NCBI GenBank assembly: GCA_014526335.1
Contig: JACTAT010000037.1
Location: forward strand, 10,275,315-10,339,314
Length of the DNA stretch: 64,000 nt
Direction of reading: 5' to 3'
DNA from: Chrysaora quinquecirrha
Lineage: Eukaryota; Cnidaria; Scyphozoa; Semaeostomeae; Pelagiidae
Shown here: positions 52,801 through 60,486 of the stretch, in pieces
How positions within the stretch are numbered: position 1 is the first letter of the stretch
Layout: the number at the start of each line of letters is the position of its first letter
Program-made: the position numbers and the translations under genes
Notes under the pieces: model-generated
The model's database searches: none
Told to the model about the DNA's origin: nothing
What the model saw: only the letters and a program-made list of their open reading frames with translations

Positions 52801-55733
52801 GTAGAGGTATGGTACCGAGTACCCCAGTCTAAAAATAGCACCTGGGGGCATTTTCGATTGGGGTCTGTATCCCATCATCTTCAGCGTATCAAACTGGGTA
52901 GGTATGCCTATTTTCATGCTTGCTTCATGAAATGCACAATTCTGACAACTAGCTGATATACCAGCTTTTCCTACGATTTGTAGAGGGAATAAACCTACTA
53001 TTAGGCCATATGAATAAAATGCTTTGATTTGCTCAGAGCTCTGTCTTCGTCTTTTTCTTCCATCTTTGCACGCGGAGTGGAATGAAGGCTAAGAGAGATT
53101 TCCCGTAGGTTTACAAAAGTTATATGTGCCCGATTAAAATATGTGCCCGTTTATAATGATCGAGCACAAATATTTAAAGTCGTGCAGTAAAGATATAAAG
53201 GTGTGCGATACAAATATAAAATCGTGCAACTAAAATATAACAAATTACTGTCAGAAAAAGTTATATTTTTGGCCGGTTCGGCGCGCGATAAATAAATGCT
53301 ACAAGTTGCACTGACTGACTGCAAATGATTTGTGCGAAATGGTTCATTTCCTAGGGACTTCTTAGCAACATTTCTTATACTTCTGCAAAATAAGAAACAA
53401 TATTCCAGAGGTTCAGGTTCAACATTTTCTGCTTGCTAAAGCCAAAACAAAAGCGCTGTTTTCTGTGACAGTGCAGATTTTTGCCTAATTTCCAACCTTT
53501 TCGATCTAGCTAATACAAGAACAGAATTTAAATACGTATCAAGTAAATGTTGTAATGAATATTGAGGAAGTAAGTTGCAAAATAGATTTGTTGAATACGC
53601 ATCTCGTATAAAGTATAGCTATAGAATCTTTTGCAATGTTTGAAAATCAAAGCTTTTGCAATGAGTCTACTTAACCTAAGTTAGACATGAAATGTTTCTG
53701 AAAAGGGATAAATAGCTTTTTAAGTCAGGCCTCTGTGGCGTGCTTTTCCAATGCCATTGTATCAGCACTCCATTTATCTCGTTAACAGCTTGTACGAATG
53801 AGCTCGAAATGTTGCTTGCATTAATTTTGATTCAATTATTTTCTTGCAGGAGTTCTATCTTACATTAAGGCGACAGTATAGAGGTCCAGAAAGCACCCCG
53901 GTTACAACAAGGCAGCTAGAGTCACTAATTAGGCTAACAGAGGTAAGCTGATCATTAGTTGGTTGTTTTATTTAGTGTACTTGCCGATATTGTGGATTAG
54001 ATTTTAACTAAACTATTGTTGCCCATTTATTTTGATAATGTGATATAACAGAGATTTTGAAAAGGCTACTGTGGCCCGTTTTCCCTTTTTTTCACTAAAC
54101 AAATGCTTAATATCACACTCAAAAGATTCTAGAACATGTACGTCCCTACTCGTTTTACATGGGTTACAAAGAAACCTGAAGATAAAGTAACATACATTAT
54201 GACAATCACGAAAGATTGCAATAAGTATTACCTTTCTACACTTTTCTACACGATTTGAATTCTGCTTTTATTCCAGTAAGGTTATACGCAAGACTGTCAA
54301 ACATCATTAATCCAAAGTTGCGGTCCTCAATTTTGGGTCTTCTTTATGATTCAACAAGAAAAGAACGACCATTTCGATTATGTGATTTAGGGGCGTTCTT
54401 AAAATCTAAGGAAGATTTGTCTCACAGACTCACGCTCTAGCTTATTGCTCTGTATGCGCCATGTTTCAGTTTATTTCTTAAAAAAAAATATTCATTATTC
54501 ATCAGGTCAGGTAGCTATTGTATTTGTTTACATCATTTAACAGGCTAGAGCAAAGCTAGAATTGCGTGAAAAAGCTACGCGAGAAGATGCTGAAGATGTC
54601 ATTGAGATAATGAAATTCAGGTATGTACTTGTGAAGTGATATCTCCTTAACTCCATTTCATTCTAAGCTTTGTATTATTCGCATTAGATCTGAAATGAGT
54701 TTTGATTTTTCCAGTCTTGTTGATATATACGTTGATGATGTGGGAAATTTGAATTTGGAAAGGTCTTTGCAAGGATCAGGAATGAGCAAACGTAAACAGG
54801 TAGAGATTTCATGTTTTTATGTTTGATACCATCATGTGTTAATATCATCATGTGTCACCTTAACGGAATGTACAATACTTTCTTCATTGTCGCTTTCTCT
54901 TATTTGCGTTGTCGCTTAAGCACATTAGCTATCTCGTCTTATTCATACTGCATCGATTTTTCGGTTTCATTGGAATTAATTTGTAATATGACCATTTTCT
55001 TCAATTTTTTTATTCTATTATTTTTTAGATTAAAAAATTCATTACAGAGTTAACAAGAATAGCAGATCGAGATTGCAATTCACTCTTCAGTTATGATCAA
55101 ATGAAACAACTGGCTTTGGTAATAGCTTGCATTATAAATTTTAAGTTGAAATCTTCCAAAGTTTATTTTTCTAAATACCTAAAATATGTCTAATGAATTT
55201 AACTAGTGCCATGCCATATCTGATGAACTTAGAAACTGGTCTGCATGATTGGAGAGCTAACGTCAAGTCGTCCAGTCTACTGAGCTAAATATCTCAATGA
55301 ATTGAACACCCAACTCTCCATGTCATTCGGTCACAGGCTCTTGTCCCTGTAGCCTGTGCCGTAGACCCAAATCTCGAAGGAGAAATCTTCGAGATTTGGG
55401 TCTCCGGTGCGAGGTGTTGTTCCCGTTAGTCTGAGGTTTTTCTAAAGATCTTTTGATCATCACTGTTCGATTGTTGTTCATCTTGTTCATCAGTGCTTTA
55501 TTGGCCCTCATATGATTCCATTGATTTTCATCGATGTTCACTGGTATCAATTAATGTTTATCAGTGTTCCAGCCTGTATGGTCCTGCAGTTCAAAATATT
55601 AAAACACATTTTATTTCAGAGCATGAAGCTACAGACCGGTAATTTTCAAGAGTTCGTTGACAGCTTGAACATTCAGAATTTTTTAATTAAAAAGGGATCT
55701 GGTTGTTATCAGCTGCAAACGACAAATTTCTGA
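27791..55733 (+). CDS. MCM8: MCM8, DNA helicase subunit of the MCM family (31 exons, N terminus not found)
   Basis: MCM8 pairs with MCM9 in a AAA+ helicase acting in homologous recombination and fork repair in the nucleus. Exons: 27791-27873, 28904-28964, 30562-30650, 33406-33538, 34209-34309, 35977-36018, 36704-36789, 36893-36975, 37542-37610, 38397-38521, 38993-39051, 39536-39566, 40993-41055, 41725-41793, 42060-42137, 42283-42355, 43164-43228, 43345-43388, 43794-43880, 44285-44318, 44435-44464, 45758-45813, 46049-46079, 46600-46671, 46768-46818, 47941-48006, 53850-53942, 54544-54620, 54715-54799, 55029-55118, 55620-55733 (TGA). Junctions are GT-AG, phases match and no stop intervenes over 745 residues. 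[21 protein letters not shown] and LLSRFDL identify the helicase. About 90 N-terminal residues are missing compared with human MCM8. Two exons are separated by a 5.8-kb intron filled by a foldback element. Confidence 0.96.
29340..29436 (+). repeat. Dispersed repeat, copy 1 of an inverted pair
   Basis: GGGTTCCTTGGGCACTGCTC and flanks, including GACAAACAAAA before and ATTCTAAATGTTTATTT after, recur as the reverse complement at about 36380-36500. Similarity extends about 100 bases. It marks a mobile repeat family of unknown type in two MCM8 introns. Confidence 0.65.
29725..30000. mobile_element. MITE with CTAAACTAG inverted ends in an MCM8 intron
   Basis: The left end GGCTAAACTAGAAGACATGT matches the reverse complement of the right end ACAAGTCTCCTAGTTTAGGC with a few mismatches. 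The interior repeats the same theme (GTCTTCCAGTTTAGCC, TGTCGCGCGAGAC). Length is about 275 bases, with no coding capacity. The target duplication is not clear. Confidence 0.55.
31144..32817. mobile_element. 1674-bp TTAA-flanked TIR transposon in the intron between MCM8 exons 3 and 4
   Basis: TTAA stands at 31140-31143 and 32818-32821. The terminal repeat AGTGGTTATGACGCCAAAAT is mirrored at the right end with one mismatch. Further inside, GTGTTTGTGTCG and GTCCC/CCGCGG blocks are also inverted, so the arms extend for more than 150 bases. A TTAA target fits piggyBac- or Kolobok-type elements. A 129-codon antisense frame at 32147-32536 is not recognisable as a transposase. A related fragment, GTGGTTACGACGCCAA, occurs at about 37354. 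Confidence 0.75.
34209..39566 (+). CDS. MCM8: MCM8 OB-fold and zinc-binding exons
   Basis: Exon 34209-34309 carries [13 protein letters not shown] and the zinc pair CSSCKAC. Exon 35977-36018 ([14 protein letters not shown]) leads to exon 36704-36789, which supplies the second zinc pair (CTTQEC) and SFIPNRSS. Exon 36893-36975 contains [18 protein letters not shown], and 37542-37610 contains [13 protein letters not shown]. Exons 38397-39566 carry the linker with [18 protein letters not shown] and the short LCPLIYGHE exon of 31 bases. At the family's usual DWQSI position this copy reads DSQII, a modest change in a conserved strand. Confidence 0.92.
34354..34892. mobile_element. 539-bp MITE with CACT ends and TA flanks between MCM8 exons 5 and 6
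   Basis: The left end CACTAAGGTTTGAGAAGTAT and the right end, which reads CACTTACGTTCGAAGAGTAT as reverse complement, begin inverted arms of about 150 bases. The arms share CACCACCTT, CTCAAAATGGCGGC, CTGTGGCTCT and AGGGCTCAGGAGCCCC. TA lies outside both ends. The CACT start suggests a CACTA-like (EnSpm) relation, which is inference. No coding capacity. Confidence 0.7.
35863..35966. repeat. Perfect 52-bp tandem duplication just before MCM8 exon 6
   Basis: GTTGCTTTGAGGGAAGTACA and the following 32 bases occur twice without a mismatch (35863-35914 and 35915-35966). The second copy ends ten bases before the TGATAG acceptor of exon 6, so it lies in the polypyrimidine/branch region. Identity implies a recent event or an assembly artefact. 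Confidence 0.9.
36380..36500 (-). repeat. Dispersed repeat, copy 2 of an inverted pair
   Basis: This is the reverse complement of the sequence at 29340-29436 over about 100 bases, with the central GAGCAGTGCCCAAGGAACCC identical. It lies in the intron between MCM8 exons 6 and 7. Confidence 0.65.
39682..40139. mobile_element. 458-bp TTAA-flanked MITE with TTTTCGCGG subterminal repeats
   Basis: TTAA lies at 39678-39681 and 40140-40143. The ends start GGGAATTAATTTTCGCGG and, as reverse complement, GGGAATATATTTTGGTGGG followed by AATTAATTTTCGCGG. TTATTTTCGCG and GGGAACTTATTTTCGC motifs recur throughout. It has no coding capacity and lies between MCM8 exons 12 and 13. Confidence 0.75.
40846..40910. 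repeat. (TA)n microsatellite
   Basis: A run of alternating T and A with a few breaks, flanked by palindromic TGATATATCATATATTAT and ATAATATATATGATATGA. It lies in the intron before MCM8 exon 13, about 80 bases from the acceptor. Confidence 0.9.
40993..44464 (+). CDS. MCM8: MCM8 AAA+ ATPase core exons
   Basis: [17 protein letters not shown] (40993-41055) precedes Walker [10 protein letters not shown] (41725-41793). Then come [16 protein letters not shown] (42060-42137), [15 protein letters not shown] (42283-42355) and Walker [11 protein letters not shown] (43164-43228). Sensor 1 [16 protein letters not shown] is in 43794-43880 and the arginine finger LLSRFDL in 44285-44318. FILLDKPDE closes the core at 44435-44464. 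Every catalytic motif is intact. Several exons are only 30-44 bases long. Confidence 0.95.
44465..45757. other. MCM8 intron 21, unremarkable
   Basis: Nearly 1.3 kb between the FILLDKPDE exon and the [13 protein letters not shown] exon. I looked for extra exons (the family has a short histidine-rich stretch here) and for repeats and saw none that I can support. Confidence 0.4.
45758..55733 (+). CDS. MCM8: MCM8 lid, sensor 2 and C-terminal winged-helix exons
   Basis: Exons supply [13 protein letters not shown] (45758-45813), a poorly conserved linker (46049-46671), [20 protein letters not shown] (46768-48006), and the sensor-2 helix [20 protein letters not shown] (53850-54620). The winged helix follows, with [32 protein letters not shown] and the final [18 protein letters not shown]. 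The stop is TGA 55731-55733. No AATAAA follows at close range; possible late signals lie near 56012. Confidence 0.93.
46819..47455. other. MCM8 intron sequence without recognisable element
   Basis: AT-rich intron DNA after exon 46768-46818. I see nothing in it apart from the TATATATAGTACAAGAT at its end, which is the left target duplication of the composite repeat that follows. Confidence 0.45.
47478..47550 (-). other. tRNA-like polymerase III promoter unit in composite repeat copy 1
   Basis: TAGCTCAGTGG (47534-47544, minus) and GGTTCGAATCCC (47490-47501, minus) are near-perfect A and B boxes 32 bases apart. The surrounding sequence does not fold into a full cloverleaf with a paired acceptor stem, so I do not call a functional tRNA. 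Confidence 0.6.
47608..47643 (-). ncRNA. Hammerhead-like core in composite repeat copy 1
   Basis: On the minus strand CTGAAGA, an extra A, helix II GGCT CAACAT AGCC, then GAAAC and, six bases on, GTC. GTC is the classical hammerhead cleavage triplet, and A-C with G-T can form a two-pair helix III. Helix I next to the core is not convincing, so activity is doubtful. The same extra A occurs in the Penelope-like element at 4588-4635. Confidence 0.4.
47662..47727. repeat. Perfect 31-bp hairpin with 4-base loop
   Basis: The arms 47662-47692 and 47697-47727 are exact reverse complements (GAATGGCGAACACTAGGATA at the inner part of the left arm), separated by AATC. It lies at the end of the composite repeat, inside its target duplication. 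Confidence 0.95.
49905..50890 (+). repeat. 160-bp tandem repeat array, left arm of the foldback
   Basis: About six units with ATTTTTAGACTGGGGTACTC, CATACCTCTACAAG, TTGGGAAT and AAACTTGGCAAG spaced 160 bases apart (CCGGAAAAATGCC near 50161, 50321 and 50481). The unit is partly open in frame, giving short protein-like strings such as [17 protein letters not shown], but stops occur in most units. Confidence 0.9.
50998..51190 (-). mobile_element. Composite repeat copy 2: hammerhead-like motif and tRNA-like unit
   Basis: It aligns with copy 1 from the CCACAAGTGG end through the B box (GGTTTGAATCCC on the minus strand), A box (TAGCTCAGCGG) and hammerhead-like core (51147-51182). TCAATAACTATTA occurs just before it (about 50980-50992) and just after (about 51187-51201), a 13-bp target duplication. 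This copy lacks the hairpin found in copy 1. Helix II has a C-to-G change next to the GAAAC box. It sits in the left arm of the foldback and so inserted after the foldback formed. Confidence 0.75.
52020..52935 (-). repeat. 160-bp tandem repeat array, right arm of the foldback (inverted)
   Basis: About six units in reverse orientation to 49905-50890, with CAGTCTAAAAATAGAATAAG, TTTTTCCGGAGGGGTCTGC, TTGCCAAGTTT and CTTGTAGAGGTATGGTACCG. Spacing is about 160 bases. The outermost unit shares TTTCATGCTTGCTTCATGAA with the mirrored outer unit of the left arm. Confidence 0.9.
53287..53849. other. MCM8 intron remainder after the foldback
   Basis: AT-rich intron sequence leading to the TTCTTGCAG acceptor of exon 53850. 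I see nothing else in it. Confidence 0.5.
55225..55345 (-). repeat. Degenerate tRNA-like fragment of the composite repeat
   Basis: CTGGTCTGCATGATTGGAGA, CTACTGAGCTAAATA, TCTCAATGAA and AACTCTCCATGTCAT align with the tRNA-like half of copies 1 and 2, with a decayed A box and the B box lost. It lies in the last MCM8 intron. Confidence 0.6.
55364..55402. repeat. Perfect 16-bp hairpin
   Basis: GACCCAAATCTCGAAG (55364-55379) and its exact reverse complement (55387-55402) are separated by seven bases. It lies beside the degenerate tRNA-like fragment, on the same side as the longer hairpin beside copy 1. Confidence 0.9.
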
Positions 55734-56080
55734 AATGTTGATAATTAGTCACCAAACTGTCTGTATATTTACTGTATGATATTTCGACAAAGAATATAGT
55801 TCTAAACAGAATAGTACTGAGTTAAAAGTTATATTGTTTGTGTATAATATTTCATTCAATACATATTGCAGTTTTTTGAGTTAAGAAGATTTGAGTAAAG
55901 AATGATGGCGGCTTGAAATTAATAATAAGATAAGTTTATTAGGAAAATTTTCCATGCCAGGAAAACCCATGGAAGACATTAAAGCCTGGGGCTCTATAAC
56001 ATAGAGTAGAAACAATAAAACAGAAGAGTAGAATAATAAGATCCATTTGTTGGGAGTATTTGTGATCTTTTTTGGCTTAA

Positions 56081-56602
56081 GCCAGGCGCAAACCGTGTCA
56101 ACATGTTGGCCAACATCGCTGCCAACAATTGTTGGCCAACATGCTGGCACGGTTTGCTATAGATGTTGGCCTAATAAGCAACATTTTGTTCACGAAAAAA
56201 TGTTGGCCAACATTTTTTACATGTTTAAAAATGTTGGCCAGCATTTTCATAGATTTAATCAAAATTGGTGTGTTGGCACGGTTTGTTATGTCTCGCCAAC
56301 TTTTTGGCACAACATTTTCAATTTTTTTTGTTATTTCGGAGTCCTTGAAATAATGAGAAATGGATTTAAGCTTGCGTTTTGAGTTGTACCACGAGTTTTT
56401 TCTTCTTCGTCGTCAACAAAAAGAGCAAGCAATAAATAAACAGCTGCTTCCTTTTTGGCCATGTTTGCAAGCGATCATTTGTAGATGAGGTAGGCAACCC
56501 AAACATCTCAGATGCTGTGATGGTATGGCAAACCGTGCCAACATGTTGGCCTATTCTCAGTCAACATGTTGGCCAACAATGTTGGCACGGTTCGCGCCAG
56601 CC
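56081..56602. mobile_element. 522-bp TTAA-flanked MITE rich in GTTGGCCAAC palindromes
   Basis: TTAA lies at 56077-56080 and 56603-56606. Ends start GCCAGGCGCAAACCGTG and, as reverse complement, GGCTGGCGCGAACCGTG. CAACATGTTGGCCAACA-type palindromes recur throughout. No coding capacity beyond chance frames. It lies just 3' of MCM8. Confidence 0.8.
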
Positions 56603-56606
56603 TTAA

Positions 56607-57588
56607 TTAATGCGATTATAATCAGAATATGATTCTTACTTGTGTCACCAAACCCTTAGGTTGCAAAATCCGCGTTCATCCGTCTTTGTTTTTTTTTGTT
56701 TCAAATATGATCGAATTTTTTTGTACAGTGCATTCTCAATCAATCCAACTTCGATTAGAGTAACGAGATTTGAAAGTATAAATTTTCTGTAAATTACGTA
56801 GTTGGTCTAGTAGCCCAGGGCTACCATATCTGCTTGTGCATGAAATGGATAAATATTTTCTGTGCGTTGTTAAATGCTTCAGCGTTTTCAGCAGTCTTGC
56901 GCGATACCAAGGTATCAGAACGAAACAGCTTCAAAAGCGAACGATCACAAGAATTTTAAACTTGACTGATTTTGATCGGGTTTCAAAACTTCAGGCGGAT
57001 AAAGTAAATCTTGTTAGAATCCAGCCTGTTAGTCACTACGACAACCTTCTAGCAGTTTTCAAGAATTACTGGCGTGCGTGATTGTACATTGTCATGATGA
57101 TCACCATAAACAAAATCTTGTACCCTTATGCGGCGCGAAGGGCACTGCGTCCCTAACCGGAAAATCTGAAGAATTAGCGCATTTTGTAGATGAAAGTGTG
57201 ACCGATAATGCGGGTTAACTCTTGTTCGACCCGACATTTGAATGAGACCTTGCATTTTTTGCAAGAAGATTGAAAGTATTGTATAGTAGTACCTGTCTTC
57301 TAATAATAGGACTAAACCTCCAAGTGTCTTACAAAATTAGATAAAGATCAAACCTCAAGACGCTAACTTCTTTTGAAAGGATATCGCGAGGCTTTTTTGG
57401 AAAACAAATCAGGCTCCTATGTTGAACACATTTTCAGATGCAAACCAATCTAAGTTGTTAAAGTTGTCGTTTCCAGTGTTGATTAGATGTACCTGTCATG
57501 GCTTCTTACTTCATTATTCTTCTTGTTAGTTTTTGCTATTTTAATTCTTTAATTTCAATTTTATTTCATTGTTTATTGACGTGATATA
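56607..57588. other. Intergenic sequence downstream of MCM8
   Basis: No recognisable gene. A frame of about 80 codons at 56836-57081 is weakly protein-like (LARYQGIRTKQLQKRTITRI) but matches no family I know. Confidence 0.35.
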
Positions 57589-57589
57589 G

Positions 57590-57820
57590 ACCCCGTTTAC
57601 ACGGTAAAATACCATTAGGGTGCAATATGGATACGATTTCATTGCGTTTACACTGAAACTCATCAGGAACGGATCCAAATGGATCTACCAGATTACCATA
57701 GATGACCAAAAAAGATAGGATCCGATCCCGTTCCGAAAAGGGAACAGATCCATACCCGTGTAAACAAAAAGCCTTCGTGGCCTTTTTGGGAACGCATCCG
57801 TTCCCGTTTAAACGGGGGTG
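57590..57820. mobile_element. MITE with CCCCGTTTACACGG ends
   Basis: The left end ACCCCGTTTACACGG mirrors the right end CCGTTTAAACGGGGGT. Internal GGAACGGATCC/GGATCCG and CGTGTAAAC motifs repeat the theme in both orientations. The ends resemble widespread hAT-like MITEs, but I could not identify an 8-bp duplication. Confidence 0.6.
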
Positions 57821-58044
57821 TTAGTCCCACTTCTATCTACTTTGTTGTGATGTTTCTATTTAAAAATTAATTACTTCTTCTTGTTTTGTTTTGTTTGCAA
57901 GCTTTAAAGTCTCGATACGCTTTGCTTCTTCTGCGGCGTATGAAAATTTATGAATTTAGTTTTTCAATATATATGTTTTCCTTAAATCAATGTCATCGTC
58001 ACACTCTGTGGTCTGTTTCTGACTTTTATCCTCTGATTAGCACC

Positions 58045-58250
58045 CCGTGTAACGTGTGTGCAGTACCGTGGGGGATACGCAGTACTGTGGGGACTTGGGG
58101 AGTGTTTAGTACATGTGGGGAGGCATCCCTGAGTACCGTGGCGGGTGTTCAGTACCGTTGGGGATACCATGATTTCCGTAGGGAGGCATCCTGAATACTG
58201 TGGGGGGTATTCAGTACCAGGGAGCGCCTTTTAAGTACCGTGTGTGATTA
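58045..58250. repeat. Degenerate minisatellite (AGTACCGTGGGG)
   Basis: About nine irregular units, for example GCAGTACCGTGGGGGATACG and TTCAGTACCGTTGGGGATAC, spaced 20-25 bases. The core AGTA-N-GTGG-GGG with TTCAG resembles the minisatellite at 19140-20195 in form and spacing, though identity is low. Confidence 0.7.
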
Positions 58251-60200
58251 GCGTCCAGATGATAAATAGTGTAATACAGCTACTTTTTAGGACTATATGT
58301 TTCTGTAAAATGTATTTCTCTTTCCAGTTTTCTAGTGTTTTCTAGTATTTCTTTACGTTTCTGTTAGATTTACTTTGTATTTAGCACATTAGGTAATCGT
58401 ATTTTCTAGGTATCTTAGTTGCGTCATGCTTTGTTAGTTGGCAGCTTTCGCTTTCGTGCCCTTTCTAACTGTTTTTCCAATGATTTTCTTTGTTTTTTTT
58501 TTGCGTCATGTAGTTTCTGTGCGTGGGTCATAAGGCATCTTGCGCGCTTATTAGCATGGCTCATGTGTCGCTGGCTCCTCGTTATCAGTTTATTAGGCAG
58601 CTATAGTTATTATCATGTTTAGCTTATTCTTTTCTCTGTTTGTAACAATGCTTTGTTTTACTTCTTTGCCAATTCGGCTAGATGCTTCATTTGTGTATTT
58701 AAGTCCGCTCATTTCATCATTTTCTTCAATTTACACTTAACAGTTGAGTTCATCGGATATGAGTTTGTAGTGAATTAGACATTCTTTAGTTTAGGCCCTT
58801 CCTTATCGTTTTTAGGCCATTTCTATAACCATTCATTCATTCTGTTGTTTCACATCACTCAGCAACGCATCTCATTATTTCGGCATCACCCACGTCATTC
58901 GCTACACCCACACATGCCTGCATTACATCATCTCACCAGGTCATTCCCGCATTGCTTCTACATTGCCTTATTTGTCACACTTTTCGATTCTCGTTGCATT
59001 TCCTTCAACATCTATTTTCCTTATTTGTAACGTTCATATTCTCAACCAACTTCCGTATTTCAACTTTAAATATCTGTGTTTCCTTGTAAATATTTAGTTC
59101 AGTAGATTGTTAATACGAAACGCTCGTCTCTTTCTCTGGTCTTTCTCTGGCTCCGTGTTCCTTGCACGTTAAATCAAGCATCAATCGACGAAAGACAGTT
59201 CCTTTTGGAGTTCACAAGCAGTTAAATTAGTAAAGCAGTAACACACGCATCTGTTTTACTAAAAGTTTGTGAAAATTATATCCAAGTGTTTTACTGGTGT
59301 TATGTCTGCGGCGCTCATTAGGTGCTTGTGAAAGACCTAAATGGAGTTTGCCTGTCGTGAGGATGGGGTTGGTGCCTCTTGAAGCAGCAACAACGTGTAA
59401 CGTGTGGGTTCTTTGGATAGCGCGAAAGGAAGAAAGAACACGCTTAGACCCTTAGGCCTTAGGCCTAAGTTAAGAAAGACTGCAACTTTATAAACTACAA
59501 GATGTTATTAAAATATGATTACACACAAATATATAACACAGACTAATTAGACAACACAGCAATACATCACACACACGCTGACAACAAAGACAAAAGAACG
59601 CACATTTCCCCGAAAAGGAGTAACTTACACTAACACGGGAACTACACGCATTTTTTTATAAGGAAGTTCGGCTCAGGGTCAGTAATGAAAATTCCTTAAC
59701 TGATGGTGAAAATTGAGTACTCAATATTCCTTAGCAAGTCCTTAACTTCTTACTTTGTGATTTATGGTCAAGGAAATATACGCCATAAAGGTGTCAGAAG
59801 ACGAGTAGAAATGAATACTGATTGAAAACCATTGGCGATAAGTATTGCTTGCTCTGTTAATTCAAAGCTTAATTTTTTTAATCGAAATGCTAAGTTAAAG
59901 AAAAAGTCAGATTTGGTAGTCTTCGTTCCAGTACTAGAAATACCTTATATTTTTGCCAGCCCGAGTACTACCTTCCTTATAAAGCACTTCCTTATAAAAA
60001 AAATTCGTGTACACGCAAACATTGAAATCAGGACAATTTACAGAAACGTAAAAACGAAATCAATGAATGAATATTAAAATACAAAATTAATTAAAACACA
60101 GATACATGACAAACGTGTGTTGTGTGTTTTCGGCCAAATTTTGGGAAACAGCATTACAAATATACCCAATGAAGTTTGTCCATCGCAAAAATTATGCATC
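58251..60200. other. Unassigned intergenic sequence
   Basis: No gene that I can recognise. Around 59050-59310 a TAAATATTTAGTTCAGTAG stretch, CTCTTTCTCTGG repeats and TGGTGTTATG give an LTR-end-like look, but no matching partner or coding region is present, so I do not call an LTR. Confidence 0.35.
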
Positions 60201-60204
60201 TTAA

Positions 60205-60486
60205 GCCCCGGCCAAATGACTAAATTTTTCGCTCGATTTTTTCAATATGCATTTCGGCTTCGAAATTCTAGCGAAGTATAGTGTTCTGGCCAAACGGCTT
60301 AACAATCCATATTATACTACAAATTTCGCACTTATTTATCTAGTGAGACAATAAAGGCGCATGAAGAGGAAGAATGAACGATTTTAACGCGCTTCTTTAC
60401 GAAGTACCCCGAAGTACCTATGCGTGCGCGAACAATACGAAAACCCGGATACTGGCCAAATGAAATCTAGTTGTTTGGTCGGGGCT
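60205..60486. mobile_element. 282-bp TTAA-flanked MITE with GCCCCGGCCAAA ends
   Basis: TTAA lies at 60201-60204 and 60487-60490. The left end GCCCCGGCCAAATGACTAAA mirrors the right end, whose reverse complement is AGCCCCGACCAAACAACTAG. CTGGCCAAA recurs inside. No coding capacity. Confidence 0.65.

Larger units (their letters stand above)
48541..53286. mobile_element. 4.75-kb near-palindromic foldback element inside an MCM8 intron
   Basis: The ends are inverted repeats: GCGCGCCAAACCGGCCAAAA at 48541 and the reverse complement at 53270-53286, continuing for about 125 bases (AACTTTTTCTGACAG, CTGCACGACTTTA, TTTGTGCTCGAT). Inward, the arms also match at 48840-48930/53030-53100, as inverted 160-bp repeat arrays (49905-50890 and 52020-52935), and near the centre (51430-51545 and 51675-51800). 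The element thus folds on itself around about 51610. The left arm holds extra sequence at 48960-49900 and a composite repeat at 50998-51190. No transposase is recognisable and I could not define a target duplication. Copies of this type would be foldback transposons. Confidence 0.75.

Noticed and set aside
59050..59310. LTR-like end with a possible primer-binding site
   Set aside because: TGGTGTTATG resembles primer sites, but there is no partner LTR, no defined TG start and no coding region next to it.
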